Source: Sialis fuliginosa (lineage: Eukaryota > Arthropoda > Insecta > Megaloptera > Sialidae). Taken from it: 64,000 nt of DNA. The notes under the pieces are model-generated. The model worked only from the letters and a program-made list of their open reading frames with translations. It had not been told where the DNA came from and did no database searches. Location of the stretch: NCBI GenBank assembly GCA_961205875.1, contig OY540821.1, forward strand, positions 4,960,001-5,024,000, written 5' to 3'. How positions within the stretch are numbered: position 1 is the first letter of the stretch; each line of letters starts with the position of its first letter. The position numbers and the translations under genes are program-made. Of this stretch, positions 11,336-22,859 are shown in pieces.

Positions 11336-12265
11336 ACGTGACGCCATCCGGCGGAAATAATTACAACTTGTAGCCGAGATGCGAACCGATTATTTTAATT
11401 AACTTTAATGTCGTACAAAAGTTCAATTATCTAAAATATTTACTTGACGCCATCTGGTGGAAATTATTTCAACTTTTAGTCAAGATGCGAACCGATTATT
11501 TGAATCACTTTAATGTTCTATAAAAATTCACATCACTTAAAAGATTTTACTGGATTCTATTTTGATCTCAGCATGACACCGTCTGGTGGAAATGGTTGTA
11601 ACTTTTATTCGAGATGCGAACCGTTAATTATATTTACTTTGTTGTACACAAATTATTTTTCTAAAATGATTCTACTTGATTCTATTTTGATTTCTAGTAG
11701 CCGAGATGCAAACCGTTTATTTGAATTCACTTTAATGTTGTATACAAATTCACTTATCTTAAATGATTTTACTCGATTAGTTATATTTTGATTTCAACAT
11801 GACACCGTCTGGTGGAAATAATTGCAACTTGTAGCTGAGATGCAAACCGTTTATTTGAATTCACTTTAATGTTTTATATAAATTCACTTATCTTAAATGC
11901 TTTTACTCGATTCTATTTTGATTTCAACTTGACACCTTCAGGTGGAAATCATTGCAACTTGTAGCCGAGATGCAAACCGTTTATTTGAATTCACTTTAAT
12001 TTTTTATATAAATTCACTTATCTTAAATGATTCTACTCGATTCTATTTTGATTTCAACATGGCACAGTCTGGTGGAAATAATTGCAACTTGTAGCTGAGA
12101 TGCAAACCGTTTATTTGAATTCACTTTAATGTTTTATATAAATTCACTTATCTTAAATGTTTTTACTCGATTCTATTTTGATTTCAACTTGACACCTTCT
12201 GGTGGAAATCATTGCAACTTTAAGCCGAGATGCGAACCGATTAATTGAATTGAATTTTAATTTTT
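11336..12265. repeat. Satellite-like tandem array, about 130-bp unit
   Basis: Unit starts recur at about 11340, 11446, 11575, 11801, 11931, 12061 and 12191, with one more degraded unit around 11690. Each has the order GACACC(G/T)TC(T)GGTGGAAAT, tgtagc(c/t)gagatgc(a/g)aaccg, ttatttgaattcactttaat. Period is close to 130 bp after the first units. A final unit (12740-12802) is separated by an inserted element. Confidence 0.9.
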
Positions 12266-12729
12266 TTCAATTTAAAGAATCGCTCTAGAGCAAAAACAAA
12301 GCTCTCTGCGAGGTTTCAAATCGTTATAAATTTTAGTACAGTGGTACTAAATATAAGTATAGTAGTAAAGCTGCTATGCATTCTATGATGTACATCTATC
12401 ACCACTACTTTTAGACTACTGATTTATGCTTCAAGGTTATTCATAACATATATTTATTATTCTGTTGATAACTACTGTCAGTGGGCTGTCATTTATATTT
12501 AATACCACGTAGTAAAGCGTCGATTATATTGAGCGAGTTTACAAGCTAACAAGCCGGCGTGTTTACTAGCTGCTTGTAAACTCGCCCAGCTTGTTCACTA
12601 GCTACATGATTACACTGAGCGAGTTTACAAGCAGCTAGTAAACTCGTCGGCTTGTTAGCTTGGAAATTCGTTCAATGTGTGTTAGTTTAGCTTTTGCTCT
12701 AGACTTAATTCTTTATAGTACCGGGCATA
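12266..12729. mobile_element. Element inserted in the satellite, with strong internal palindrome
   Basis: Inverted ends are aaagaatcgctctagagcaaaa and the reverse of ttttgctctagacttaattcttt. Inside, gagcgagtttacaagctaac at about 12533 and its inverted partner ending near 12662 form a long imperfect hairpin. It splits the last satellite unit, so it inserted after the array formed. Related sequence (ctctgcgaggt block) occurs at about 22330-22440 and 27660-27925. Confidence 0.7.
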
Positions 12730-12802
12730 AACGATTCTATTTTGATTTCAATTTGACACCTCCTAGCGGAAACGTTTGAAACTTTTAGCAGAGATATGAA
12801 CC

Positions 12803-13168
12803 GGCGACAGATTTTTTATTTGTATATTAAAAATGGTTATATTTTTATTAGTTTATAATAATTTATTCTGAATTATAAAGTTTTTTAAAATACATTTATG
12901 TACCAATGTTGTTCAATAATAATAATATAATTGGATACGTCACCCACATATTCACTCGCGTTCACATGTTAATAGTTCAATAACATCTGAACTTTGTGAG
13001 CATTTGTACGCATATATGCGAGTAATTTCCGTATCTAAGATTAACGTGTATGGCTTCATTAGCATTGGCGTTGTTGAAAATATGTAATGTTGAGGTGAAG
13101 TAGCGGAAATTACTTTTTATGTTGAGTTTTTACTTTCTTATACGGCTTTATGTATGAAATACATATTA
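12803..13168. other. Non-coding stretch
   Basis: AT-rich with no ORF or repeat structure that I can name. Confidence 0.5.
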
Positions 13169-13808
13169 TTGTACAATAGGGTGGAGTGAAAAAAATTTTT
13201 TTTGGAATCTTCGAAACGCTATATACGTAAAATGTGCATTTGTATATCCTTAAAACACCTTATGAAGGAATTTGTAATTGGATATTATCCTGAGGTTCCT
13301 AAATGATTTTCTTTATTAGAAAAAAACATAAATTTTTGGGCATTATATCTCGGTAACGGGGTAAGATATTTGAATGCGCAATAATTTAAATTAAAAAGAC
13401 ATTCAGTACCTTTAAAATAATATATAACAGTCAAACATTTATTATAGTTAATCGTTTGAAAAATGCTCTCAAAATAAGATTATTTTTATAAAAAAACCAA
13501 AAAATAAACTTCATTTAAAAAAAATGATTAACTATAAAAAAAAATTACAGTTACATATTATTTTAAAGACACTGGATTGCTCTTTAATTTAAATTATTGC
13601 GCATTCAAATATCTTACCCCGTTACCGAGATATAATGCCCAAAAATTTATGTTTTTTTCTAATAAAGAAAATCATTTAGGAACCTCAGGATGATATCCAA
13701 TTACAAATTCCTTCATAAGGTGTTTTAAGGATATACAAATGCACATTTTGCGCATATAGCGTTTCGAAGATTTCAAAAAAAAATTTTTCACTCCACCCTA
13801 TTGTACAA
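13169..13808. mobile_element. Foldback element
   Basis: Begins ttgtacaatagggtggagtg and ends with its exact inverted complement. Arms of about 300 bp pair nearly throughout, including the gttaccgagatataatgccc block. Centre near 13490-13520. Non-coding. Confidence 0.9.
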
Positions 13809-13866
13809 GTAGTGTTAAGCCGATTTTTTTTCGAATTCGGGATTTTGATGAAATATTTATTTAGAC

Positions 13867-14287
13867 CAACGTTTCTCAACCTTTTAGTATTTACGACCCA
13901 ATTTTCAATCACAATTTTCATCCCCCCCCCCCCCCCCATACAATAATTTTATTAAACCTTCTTTCGAAAAACTTTGCTCTGCAAGACAGGCTTAAGAGAG
14001 TCACTAATAATTATTAATCTTGTTTTTAATTTAATATTGATAAGTTAATTATTAAATACATTGTGCAGTACTGATAAAATGCTTATTTATGTGTATTAAA
14101 TATCAGTGTAAATGTAAACGTGTATTTTATTTTTTCTTATGTCAGAATGTATTTTATTGCTTTTCTTTCAGTAAATTAAATAATTGTTTTAATAATATTT
14201 TTTCTCGATATACTCGCGCCCCCCATATAGTTTTATCACGCTCCCCCCCTCATTAGGGGGGGGCGCCCCACAGGTTGAGAATTGCTG
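13867..14287. mobile_element. hAT-like MITE with 7/8 target duplication
   Basis: Ends CAACGTTTCTCAACC and the complement of CAGCAATTCTCAACC. Flanks are ATTTAGAC (13859-13866) and ATTTAGAT (14288-14295). It sits inside another repeat: the aattcgggattttgatg and cttcctgaatccattctgac halves on either side recur joined at about 57355-57470. A related inverted copy starts at 22448. Confidence 0.85.
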
Positions 14288-14295
14288 ATTTAGAT

Positions 14296-14803
14296 CTTCC
14301 TGAATCCATTCTGACTATTTTCGGCATGATGTCTGTCGGTCTGTAGACGCTGTAACTAAAAAGCGATAAGATAGAGAAGGTTGAAATATATTTAAAATCA
14401 ATTTAAAAAATATATTTGAAAGGGTTCATAATAGAAATAAATGTTTATGATAAAGGACTTATTGTAGCAAAAAATAGAACAATCAGTTTTGTAAAACAAA
14501 AGCAGAGAAAAATGTTTAAAATTGAAAATAAAATGCACTAACTCAGTATTAGAAACCATAGACATAGAGAATGGACTGCGCATTCTGTATTAACACAATG
14601 GTGTAACATTTGTTTAAAAAGTGAGAGATAGATGCAGTGTAGTTTGGAATATATCTATCTCTTTTTCTAAAAATCTGATTGGTCGCTTACTACAGTTCAG
14701 GGTAGTATTTCTGTCAGATATATTTTTGTATATCATCTTGTGATTCTTGTGCAATAAGTTTTTTATTAGAAAAGTAAATAATATAAGCAATAAACATACT
14801 ATA
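14296..14803. other. Upstream flank of the THAP sequence
   Basis: Contains the tail of the repeat interrupted by the preceding MITE (to about 14380). The rest is AT-rich with no clear promoter or gene; ctgattggtcgc near 14680 holds an inverted CCAAT. Confidence 0.4.
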
Positions 14804-15020
14804 ATGGTTAATATTTGTTTTGTGTGTAAGTGGCGGTTGCATAAAGATCCTAAAATATATTTTCGCCATTAAGTAAATAATATTTAATAATACTTATCGG
14901 TAATTAATTAATTATAAATCTGTTGTCACAGATTCCCACTTAAAGAAGATGAACAACAAAAATGGTTAAACATTATTGGTGAAAAAGATGCAATTGTAAG
15001 AAAATGGACAATGCTGTGTT

Positions 15021-16482
15021 TAGGGTTTGCAATCCCGCAATGCGGGATCCCGCATTCCCGCGGGATCCCGCACGTTTTGGAGATCTGCGGATCCCGCACT
15101 GAAAGTGCGGGATCCGCGCGGAATTTTTTGAACATTGAATTTGTAGGTCGCATGCGTTTTGAATACTTATAAAGCGTAAATATGAATAAAAAAGGTAACA
15201 ATTTTGAAAAAAAAAATTAAGGGTGAGATGACTGAATATGAAACTAGTGAAGTAAATTATATCTCTTGTTCACGATTAGTTAAGTGGTTACACTGAGTGC
15301 GACTCAGGCGACGAAAGAAGCTCGAACAGCCCCCAGATTACAAAAAAAAAACATAAAAAATACAAAAATTTAGAAGAAGAATAGCAGATTAAATGAAAGC
15401 TAACCACAAAAATTTAATACACAAAATTCGATGTACACGATATTTTTTTAACAGTATTGTCCCTAAAATACAACCGTAAATAATGATATTTAGTGGTTTA
15501 GTTTTACGTGACATACCGTATATACTAGCGTGTTTTTTATTTTATTTTTTTTCGGTCCCGCTAGTCTATGTTTTAGCTTTGGATCAAAAGTTAACTGTCC
15601 CAAAATTTCAGACTCATAGATCAAACCTGTGGACGGCGCAAACCGAGTCATTTTCCCATTTGATTAACATGGGAAAAATTAATTTTTTACTTATGCGTGA
15701 ATATCTCGTTGAAAAATTTATTTATTTTAATTTCTTATAGCAAATTATTAAATTTCTTACAAAAAAGATCCCAAGTGATCAAATCATAGATCGAATATTT
15801 TTAAAGATATGTTCGTTTAAACATTATCATAAAAAGTAAAATCCAATTTTTATGATAATTTTTAAACAAACATTTCTTAAAATTTATTGGATTTATGAAT
15901 TGAGCACTTAATTCTCTACAAAATATTCCCTTGAGAAATTTTCAAAAAAAAAATTTTTCAACGAGATATTCACGCGGAGGTAAAAAAAAGTAATTTTTCC
16001 CATGTTAATCAAATGGGAAAAAGACTCGGTTTACGCCGTCCACAGGTTTGATCTGTGAGTTTGAAATTTTGGGACAATTAACTTTTGATCCAAATCTAAA
16101 ACATAGGCCTGCGGGAAACAAGGGCTAATTTATACGCAACGAAGGAGTTAAAAAAAATTGAAATGGATAATCGAACAAAAAGACAAAAGTAGTTAGAAGC
16201 ATCTTGTTCTTATACCTAACATATTAGACAACCTCCTATTTACAGGTATATTTTATGGATTTTACATCGGTCTGTACGGTATGAGTTACGTTTACGTATC
16301 ATATGTTACCACTATAAAAATATTTTTCATGTCAATTGTCATGTTAACTAAATAATAGTAACTTTAAGTATGAATAATAAAATTTTTGAAAAAACTGCGG
16401 GATCCCGCGGGATCCCGCGGGATTTGAGGATTTCCCGCAAAAATCCCGCGGGAAAAAAAAGTCTGCGGGATTGCAAACCCTA
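15021..16482. mobile_element. hAT-like element inserted in THAP exon
   Basis: Ends TAGGGTTTGCAATCCCGCA and its inverted complement, flanked by perfect 8-bp GCTGTGTT duplications (15013-15020, 16483-16490). Next to each end is a cluster of GCGGGATCCCGC palindromes, likely transposase-binding subterminal repeats. No transposase ORF; a foldback element occupies the middle. Confidence 0.93.
15549..16120. mobile_element. Foldback element nested in the hAT element
   Basis: Left arm ttcggtcccgctagtctatg through gcgtgaatatctcgttgaaa is inverted on the right to aaaacataggcctgcgggaa. The same family forms the outer arms of the nested element at 41985-44440. Non-coding; short open frames are arm readings. 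Confidence 0.85.
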
Positions 16483-16534
16483 GCTGTGTTGTTTACATTT
16501 TGAAGACATATTGTTTAAATATTTTTATACCTAA

Positions 16535-18007
16535 TTGAAAATGTGACACATTTGTTATTTTCTTACTTTTTCTGCGCAGGTTTAGAAATTTTATTTAAAA
16601 TGTAACATGAATTTGATGAAATATCTAAAAATAGACTATTTTGTTTACAAAATAAAAAGTGAAGTAGGTAACTTTTATAATGAAATAAAATAATACATAA
16701 TATAATAAAATAATACAATGACGCCTATGTAAGATTAGTAAAACGAAGCACTGTCTGTATGTATGTATGTATAAAATATATATCTAAATTAGTACCTATA
16801 TACTTAGCGATATACCGATATAGTTGAATTATTTTAGATCTTTTTGTTCTACACAATTATTTACTACATGCATTATATTGTTCAATATTTAACGGTTTAA
16901 GCAGCGTATTGCAAAACAGCGCGTTGACGGCAAATTTTTTTCCGTCTTGATTTACTATTATCGTCACTGCTTATTCCTTATATTTCCTAATGTAACAAAA
17001 TATATGTTTATTAAAACCTGGCCAAAGAACAAATCTGAATTAAAATAACACACACGTAAATCGGGTAAGTGGTTCTCGAGTGATCAGCGTACTATTTTGC
17101 AATACTCTGCCTAAACCGTTCAATATTGAACAAAATTATGCATTAAAGAATTGTGTAGAATTAAAAAATCTACAATAAAGTCAGCGACATTATATGTCTA
17201 ACTTTTATATTTAAGCCACAATGACTGCATTTATGTTACAAAGAAAATTAAAAATATTTGGGTTTTGTTTACGTGGACTTATGACCTGCAAAACATTAAT
17301 CCTTATCGAAATAAATGATTCCATCGTCATAAATACTTAATGTAGATATAATTTGTCTTTTACAGAATCCAATTTGGTCTTTTGGTTTAGGAAATAACGT
17401 GAAATATACATACAATAACATATTATTTGCGGCAATTCTTGCGACTGATGAAGTGTCGCGGGGAGAGGGAAGATTCTTTACTCGGCCGGCAGTTGTTTAT
17501 TTTGTTTTCAATTATTAACTTTTAAAAAACAGAACAAAAATTACAAATAATTTTTGTACTGATTTTTTTTTAGGTACGTTAGGTTTTGATTAGTTATTAT
17601 TACGATAATAATTAATCGTGTTTGTACTTAATTCAACTATATTTTTCAAAAAGCTAGAAGGAAAAATGTGGGTTCTCCAGAAATATGTGTTGAAATCTTG
17701 ATTTTTTTGTGTACTATGTACAAGAAAGTATCACCAATTGTATTAATATGTATAAAAATTGATTGCAAATAAATAGTTCATTTAAATTATTATAGTAAAT
17801 ATCGATTCATACTGGATTATATCCATCTGATAGACCCCCCCCCCCCTCTTGATAAAACTACTTCTCTATCAATCAACTAGTTATTATACATTTTATTATG
17901 TTTGCATTGTTTCTAGTTTCTGAAAAGATTAAAAAATAATCTTTATCAGTTATTTATTGGTTTTATCAAAAAGGTTCAATATCAATAATTTTAAGTATAT
18001 AAAATCA
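16535..18007. other. Intergenic stretch before LRR gene 1
   Basis: No gene recognised. A segment at about 17233-17325 matches the hAT transposase region at 21555-21645 (atttgggttttgtttacgtg, cttatgacctgcaaaacatt), so it is a fragment of the same transposon. A TATG microsatellite lies near 16742 and a C run near 17838. Confidence 0.55.
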
Positions 18008-18093
18008 TATATAAAGTGTTATATCACCTGTACAAGTTACTTGTTCTCACTATAGTGTCAATTAATTACCAACTAATTAAATAATTAATACAG
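18008..18093 (+). promoter_or_regulatory. TATA promoter and non-coding first exon of LRR gene 1
   Basis: TATATAAA at 18008-18015 puts the start near 18035-18045. Just downstream is AAGTTACTTGTTCT, shared with gene 3 and in part gene 2. The first exon ends CAG|GTAAGT at 18093. The intron is 18094-18154, only 61 bp, ending ttcttacag one base before the ATG. Start site is predicted. Confidence 0.7.
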
Positions 18094-18155
18094 GTAAGTC
18101 ATTATTAACTATTTTAAATTAACTTTTTGTATTTATTTAATTTAATTCTTACAGA

Positions 18156-19229
18156 ATGGATAAAAACGCATATATATTTTATATCGCAATAATTTCTTTA
18201 CATTGCGCAATTCAGTGTAACGCTGCTTGCAATTATGTTGCAAGAAAGAATCTAATCTGTGACCTTTTTACAAAATCTGAATACCTTCAGACAATATCTG
18301 AAGCCCAACAACCGTTAGAGACAATAATACTTTCAAGAAACCTAGAACCAATGGATCTTACTTCTAAATTTCTATTTAGCAACAACTTAACTACAAATAT
18401 ATTAGAATTCAATTCTAAACTGACTAGCTTTGCAGATATCGATGTATTTACGTTTAAAAAATGTGAACAAATTGAAACGATTTCAATACAAAATAACAGC
18501 GTACCGATTGTTCTTAAACTTGAATTATTTACAAAAATACCTAAATTAAAAACTGTTATTCTGAAAAATGCAAGTATCAGTAGCTTAAAGAGTGTCTTAT
18601 ATGTGCTCAGTAATGTAGAACATTTAGACTTATCTTATAATTCGATTCAATCAGTTTATAAGGATAATTTTGCGGGGTTTACCCAAATAAAATACTTAAG
18701 TTTAAAATCAAATAGAGTAACTAATGTTCAAACAAATGCTTTTAGTAATATGACTCAGTTAGAAGAAATTGATCTATCATATAATTCAATTTCTTACTTT
18801 GATTTTAAGCTACCAGCTGTTCGTACTTTAGATTTAAGTCATAATAAAATATCTGAAATACCAACAATCGATATAGAATATTTAGATAAGCTAGATCTTT
18901 CGTATAATTCTGTTAAAAGTTTTGGATTACATAATTTAAAAATGCGTCATTTAAATGTAAGTTTTAATAAAATAACAGATATGTGGAGAAGTGTTAATGT
19001 TTCTACAGTAGAAGTGTTGGATTTATCTAATAATTTTATCAATGGTTTTTATCTTGAACTAGATAATGTACGCAATTTTAATTTAAGTAATAATAAAGTA
19101 TCTTCACTTCCAAAATACACGCGTTATGAAGATATGGAGTTTTTGAATTTGAAGGGAAATAATGTACATGAAATTAATACGACTGAATCGAGAATCAATT
19201 TTCCAAATTTGAAAGGGATTTGGTTGTAA
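18156..19229 (+). CDS. Secreted leucine-rich-repeat protein, LRR gene 1 (short form)
   Basis: 357 residues. The signal peptide MDKNAYIFYIAIISLHCAIQ ends around CNA. It is followed by the family N-block: two cysteines about ten residues apart (ACNY...LICD), the SEYLQTISEAQQPLET segment and LFSNNLTTN. From about residue 150, nine recognisable LRRs of the LxxLDLSYNxI type follow, some only about 20-22 residues long. There is no C-terminal cysteine cap, transmembrane helix or GPI-like tail, so secretion is expected. Many N-x-S/T sites lie in NLS/NNS positions of the repeats. The start is fixed by the splice acceptor one base upstream. A polyadenylation signal AATAAA is at 19400-19405. It is the shortest member, probably by loss or non-expansion of repeat pairs. 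Ligand and function unknown. Confidence 0.93.
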   Translation: MDKNAYIFYIAIISLHCAIQCNAACNYVARKNLICDLFTKSEYLQTISEAQQPLETIILSRNLEPMDLTSKFLFSNNLTTNILEFNSKLTSFADIDVFTFKKCEQIETISIQNNSVPIVLKLELFTKIPKLKTVILKNASISSLKSVLYVLSNVEHLDLSYNSIQSVYKDNFAGFTQIKYLSLKSNRVTNVQTNAFSNMTQLEEIDLSYNSISYFDFKLPAVRTLDLSHNKISEIPTIDIEYLDKLDLSYNSVKSFGLHNLKMRHLNVSFNKITDMWRSVNVSTVEVLDLSNNFINGFYLELDNVRNFNLSNNKVSSLPKYTRYEDMEFLNLKGNNVHEINTTESRINFPNLKGIWL

Positions 19230-19827
19230 ACTTGCTGTGACGGTTAAAAATATATGTAAAAAAATGTTTAGTTAAAATTTAACTGATTTAAATGCATTTT
19301 TCTCGAAACGATTTTTTTCGATCTTGTCAAAATGAACTGATGTAATTTTTCTTAAATTTTCGTAATCGCTATATAATTGTTATTTTTTAAAACCGCTTGA
19401 ATAAAAAAAGTTCTTAACAAAAATTAAAACCGTCGCTATTTTTATGAAAAATTTAAATTTCGATAATCCTGTACCAAAATTATTTGGAGAAGAATTTATT
19501 TTTTTGGTCGTCACATCGAGGCTCATAACTTTGTAAATTTCTTATATTTTTCAATAAAAATTGGTACTGAATAAGTTGAATATATACTTAATAAAATATC
19601 CTCTACCCGATCCTGAAATAATTAGTGATACCTGTGACATTTTTTTTCAAATATTGATAAATTTTTGACCCGTCAAAGTATAGCTTTCTCCCTTAAACTG
19701 TGTAAACATTAACTTTATTAAATGTTATTTTTGTATTATTGTTGCAAAATATTATATAATAGTATAAATAATATATTTTTGGTGGTTTTAATCAAAGATT
19801 TAATTTTTTCTTTAGGTTTTTTGTTTA
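19230..19827. other. 3' UTR and intergenic DNA of LRR gene 1
   Basis: AATAAA at 19400 is a plausible polyadenylation signal. The remaining AT-rich DNA shows no gene. Confidence 0.5.
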
Positions 19828-20222
19828 TACAGTGTATTCCAAGTTGATTAAGACATAGGAAATTTAACATGGGGACAATTAGAAATGTTGTAGTAGCCTT
19901 TGGTCAAATTTAACGATGTGTGATTGGTGCATTTTGAAATGCCGCCTCGAAACCAACTGATAAATTTTAAATTAATCACCAGTATTTTGTTTTCAACCTT
20001 AATAAAGATTAAAGTAAGCATCCTAGATAAAATTATAATAATATTTTTTGGCAGATATAAAATTGAAAACAAAATACTAATGACAATTTTACTAAATTTT
20101 GTGGCGGCATTTCAAAATGCACCAATCACACATCGTTAAATTCGATCAAAGGTTACTACAACACTTCTAATTGTCCCCATGTTGAATTTCCTATGGCTTA
20201 AATCAACTTGGAATACACTGTA
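19828..20222. mobile_element. Foldback element with TA ends
   Basis: Ends TACAGTGTATTCCAAGTTGA and its complement, arms of about 180 bp pairing throughout (includes gatgtgtgattggtgcattt). TA at each end suggests a Tc1/mariner-type MITE. The open frames inside are arm readings. Confidence 0.9.
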
Positions 20223-20261
20223 TATTAATTAATAATGTCAAAATGTAATTATGAAGTTTTT

Positions 20262-20759
20262 ACTTCCTCGCCGATGATAGAGGAAGCGATGTGTCGATTT
20301 CTTAAAGCAGAACAAATTTTATTCTTCGATTTCAAAATTTCCGTTTTAGGTCAAGACAAACAGTTTTCTTTTGTGTGTGTGTGTGTGTCTTAAAAAAGCG
20401 AGTTATGTGAACATTTTTAAAAACTTTTTTTGTAGAGGATATAATTTTTTTTAAGAGTGATCATTACAACTTTTGTAGTAAAATATTTCCTTACGAAGAT
20501 AAACTTTCCTTTACAGAATCTTGCTTCATAATCGCCAATTGTTTGGATGCACGTGCTTTATGTTTGATTTTTAATGCATTTATAACAGAACAAATATATT
20601 TAGAAAATAATAATAAGGCACGTTTTAAGAAAAATTAAGAATTAGTATACTTTCTAATAAAATTGTATAAAATAAAAATCGATGTTTATTAAATTTGTTC
20701 TATGAATTTATTTGTTTGATGAATTTAGCACAAGGAAACACTGTGCATTCACAAGATGT
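20262..20759 (+). mobile_element. Old diverged copy of the TGCTTCCTCG family
   Basis: Starts acttcctcgc, keeps the gatttcaaaatt...gtcaagacaaacag block, the ttttgtagaggatataattt block and the aatttagcacaaggaaacac end in family order, with many changes. A GT microsatellite replaces the GTCC run. Confidence 0.7.
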
Positions 20760-21229
20760 TTTCTAAAATAAAGATAATTTTTATTTAATTAAATAAGTTA
20801 ATTGATGTTTTATTATTTACTTATACTGCTGATAAAGCATATTTATGTATATATATGGACGTGTCCAGGAATAAGTAAAGAAGGGCCAAGGCTAAATGAG
20901 CGATGCGCGTAGATTTCATATATAAAATGTCTTAATTAATTAATTTATTTTTTATTTGTTACGCTGTACACTGTTCATCTTGACTCGCAACATTGACTAA
21001 TGTTCAGACACTTACATTGCTGTTTTACTCGGCCGAGTACTCGCATAAATATAGACAGAAAAATACTAGGGCTAGTAAACTCGACCTAAAGCATTTAGTG
21101 GTAACTAAGTCACTCACCACTCGACTAAAAGAGTTTAGTCTGAACAAGGCTTTACTAAATCAAATTTTACACATTACGGTAATAAAGTATGCGCAGTCCA
21201 TGTCTCTGTTACTCTATGACAGTGATGGC
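20760..21229. other. Non-coding stretch
   Basis: No gene. The 100-codon non-ATG open frame at about 20993-21295 runs into the hAT end and shows no domain. Confidence 0.5.
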
Positions 21230-22317
21230 GAACCTATGGCACGCGTGCCACAAGTGGCACGCGTGATGATTTTGGTAGGCACGCAAAATTTCTGATTTGA
21301 CGATTTCTTTTTTCAAGGGAAATTTAAAAATTCTAATTGTACATACACTATAACTTATACTAATACTGTGTTCCATATTAACTGCATGAAGAGATAATAT
21401 TTCTATTTAACATATTTTTGTATGATGCACTTTTCTTCCACGATCTGTTTTTCTATTTTGTAACTCTAAATATATTGAGTTTTAATGTCTTTTTAAGATT
21501 TCTTTATGACAATAATTGAAATTCGCGGTAATTATACTGAAGTTCTTTTGCTTTTATGTTACAAACAAAATATAAAATATTTGGGTTCTGTTTACATAGA
21601 CTTATGACCTGCAAAACATTGATCCTTATCAAAATAAATGAAAATATAAATATAATTACGTTTAAATGGATGGATTTGGAAGATTTTGAAATGCAATTGG
21701 TAGAATTTCAGTCCAGTTCGATATGGAGACAAAAATTTATAGATTTAAGAAAGATTTTGGAAGATATGGAGCGAGATCGATTATCTGGAGGAACCCAAAA
21801 TAGTGCCGAAGCAGAATTATTAAAAACTTGGAAATCCATGCCAGACATTTTTTGTTCATTAAAAAAAATAGCAATGGCAATTTTAACCATTTTTTCATCC
21901 ACATATACATGTGAAGCATTGTTTTCTTCAATGAATTTGATAAAATCGGATATAAGAAGTAGACTTACAGATGAAAGTAGTGCTGCTTGTATCCTGCTCA
22001 AAGCCACCAGTTATGAACCGGATGTAAAAAATTTGGCAGCTGCCATACAAATGCAAAAATCACATTAAATTGTATTTTTTGATCAATTAAAATGAATAAT
22101 TTTTTGATTTTCTTTCATTGTTTTTTAATTTACATACTTATGTACATATATTATACCTAATAAAAGGAGTGTATTTTTTATTATATTTTATTTTTCATAT
22201 TTTTTTTTAAACTACGCAAACAGGATACTTTATAATTTTCTTATAGGCACGCTGCATAATATTGCACAAAAAATAAAAACTCATGACACGCAAGCTCAAA
22301 AAGGTTCGCCAACACTG
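21230..22317 (+). mobile_element. Deleted hAT transposon
   Basis: Terminal inverted repeats CAGTGATGGCGAACCT (left) and the complement of CAGTGTTGGCGAACCT (right), extended by subterminal GGCACGCGTGCC palindromes on the left. Flanks CTCTATGA and ATCTAGTT are a poor 8-bp match, so it is old or the duplication has decayed. It holds the C-terminal part of a hAT transposase. Confidence 0.85.
21556..22068 (+). pseudogene. hAT transposase, C-terminal remnant (dimerisation region)
   Basis: The frame of 170 codons starts at a non-ATG codon. The useful part, from about residue 90, reads WKSMPDIFCSLKKIAMAILT then FSSTYTCEALFSSMN, LIKSDIRSRLTDESSAACIL and ends TSYEPDV. This is the hAT C-terminal dimerisation domain as found in ZBED/GTF2IRD2-like transposases (CE.LFS.MN..KS..RSRLT). 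The N-terminal BED finger and catalytic region are missing. It lies inside matching hAT TIRs, so it is a dead transposase rather than a host gene. Confidence 0.9.
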
Positions 22318-22447
22318 ATCTAGTTACTTTAATTCGACCAAAACCAAAGCAAACGCTTTCTGCGAGGTGTCAAATTGTTATGCTGGATTTTAAAGCAGTG
22401 ATAATTTTATAATAATGTAAAGCTGCTATCCTTTTTATGGTGTACAC

Positions 22448-22762
22448 CAGCGATTCTCAATCTATGGGGTGCGCCCCCTAGAGGGGGGGGGGGCGGGATA
22501 AAACTAAATGGGACGCGCGAGCATATCGAGAAAAATAAAAAAATATATTTAAAAAATTTATTGAATTTACTGAAAGAAAGCAATAAAATTATACATTCTG
22601 ACATAATAAAAAATAAAATACACGTTTACATTTACAATGATATAATAGTACACTTATAAATAGGATTGTATCAATACTGCACAATGTATTTAATAATTAA
22701 CTTATCAATATTAAATTAAAAACAAGATTAATAATTATTAATGAAAAGCAATGAGAGTTGTT
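22448..22762. mobile_element. Truncated hAT-like MITE (family of 13867-14287)
   Basis: Starts CAGCGATTCTCAATCTATGG and follows the 13867-14287 element in inverted order to the aacaagattaataattatta block. The far TIR is absent. The start abuts a ctttctgcgaggt fragment (22340-22440) related to the elements at 12266 and 27655. Confidence 0.75.
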
Positions 22763-22772
22763 TAGAATAAAT

Positions 22773-22859
22773 TATCGGTATTTATTAAAATTGTTCGATA
22801 ATAAACTGCCTTTGATGAATTTGGAACAAGGAAGCACTGTGTTTTAACTTGACATATGT
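22773..22859 (+). mobile_element. 3' tail relic of the TGCTTCCTCG family
   Basis: Contains ctgcctttgatgaatttgga then aaggaagcactgtg and ends gacatatgt, the family 3' end with changes. Confidence 0.6.

Larger units (their letters stand above)
14804..16534 (+). pseudogene. THAP zinc-finger gene fragment, split by a hAT element
   Basis: ATG at 14804 starts MVNICFVCKWRLHKDPKIYF, the first half of a C2CH THAP DNA-binding domain (C5 and C8). It appears to end near 14870. A segment after an AG at 14931 continues FPLKEDEQQKWLNIIG...VRKWTMLC, the usual THAP FP...W core. A 1462-bp hAT element (15021-16482) interrupts it; after the element and its 8-bp duplication the frame resumes with CLHFEDILFK, supplying the C-x2-H ligands, and stops at 16534. 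The exon 1/2 border lacks an obvious in-frame GT donor (an in-frame TAA follows CGCCAT), so it may have been decayed before insertion. THAP domains occur in host regulators and in P-element-type transposases; origin is unresolved. Confidence 0.75.

Noticed and set aside
11336-12265. CRISPR-like array
   Set aside because: Whole 130-bp units repeat with no distinct repeat/spacer structure, in a eukaryotic context.
15483-15740. 85-codon frame with hydrophobic start
   Set aside because: Inside a foldback arm, non-coding in the related element at 42 kb.
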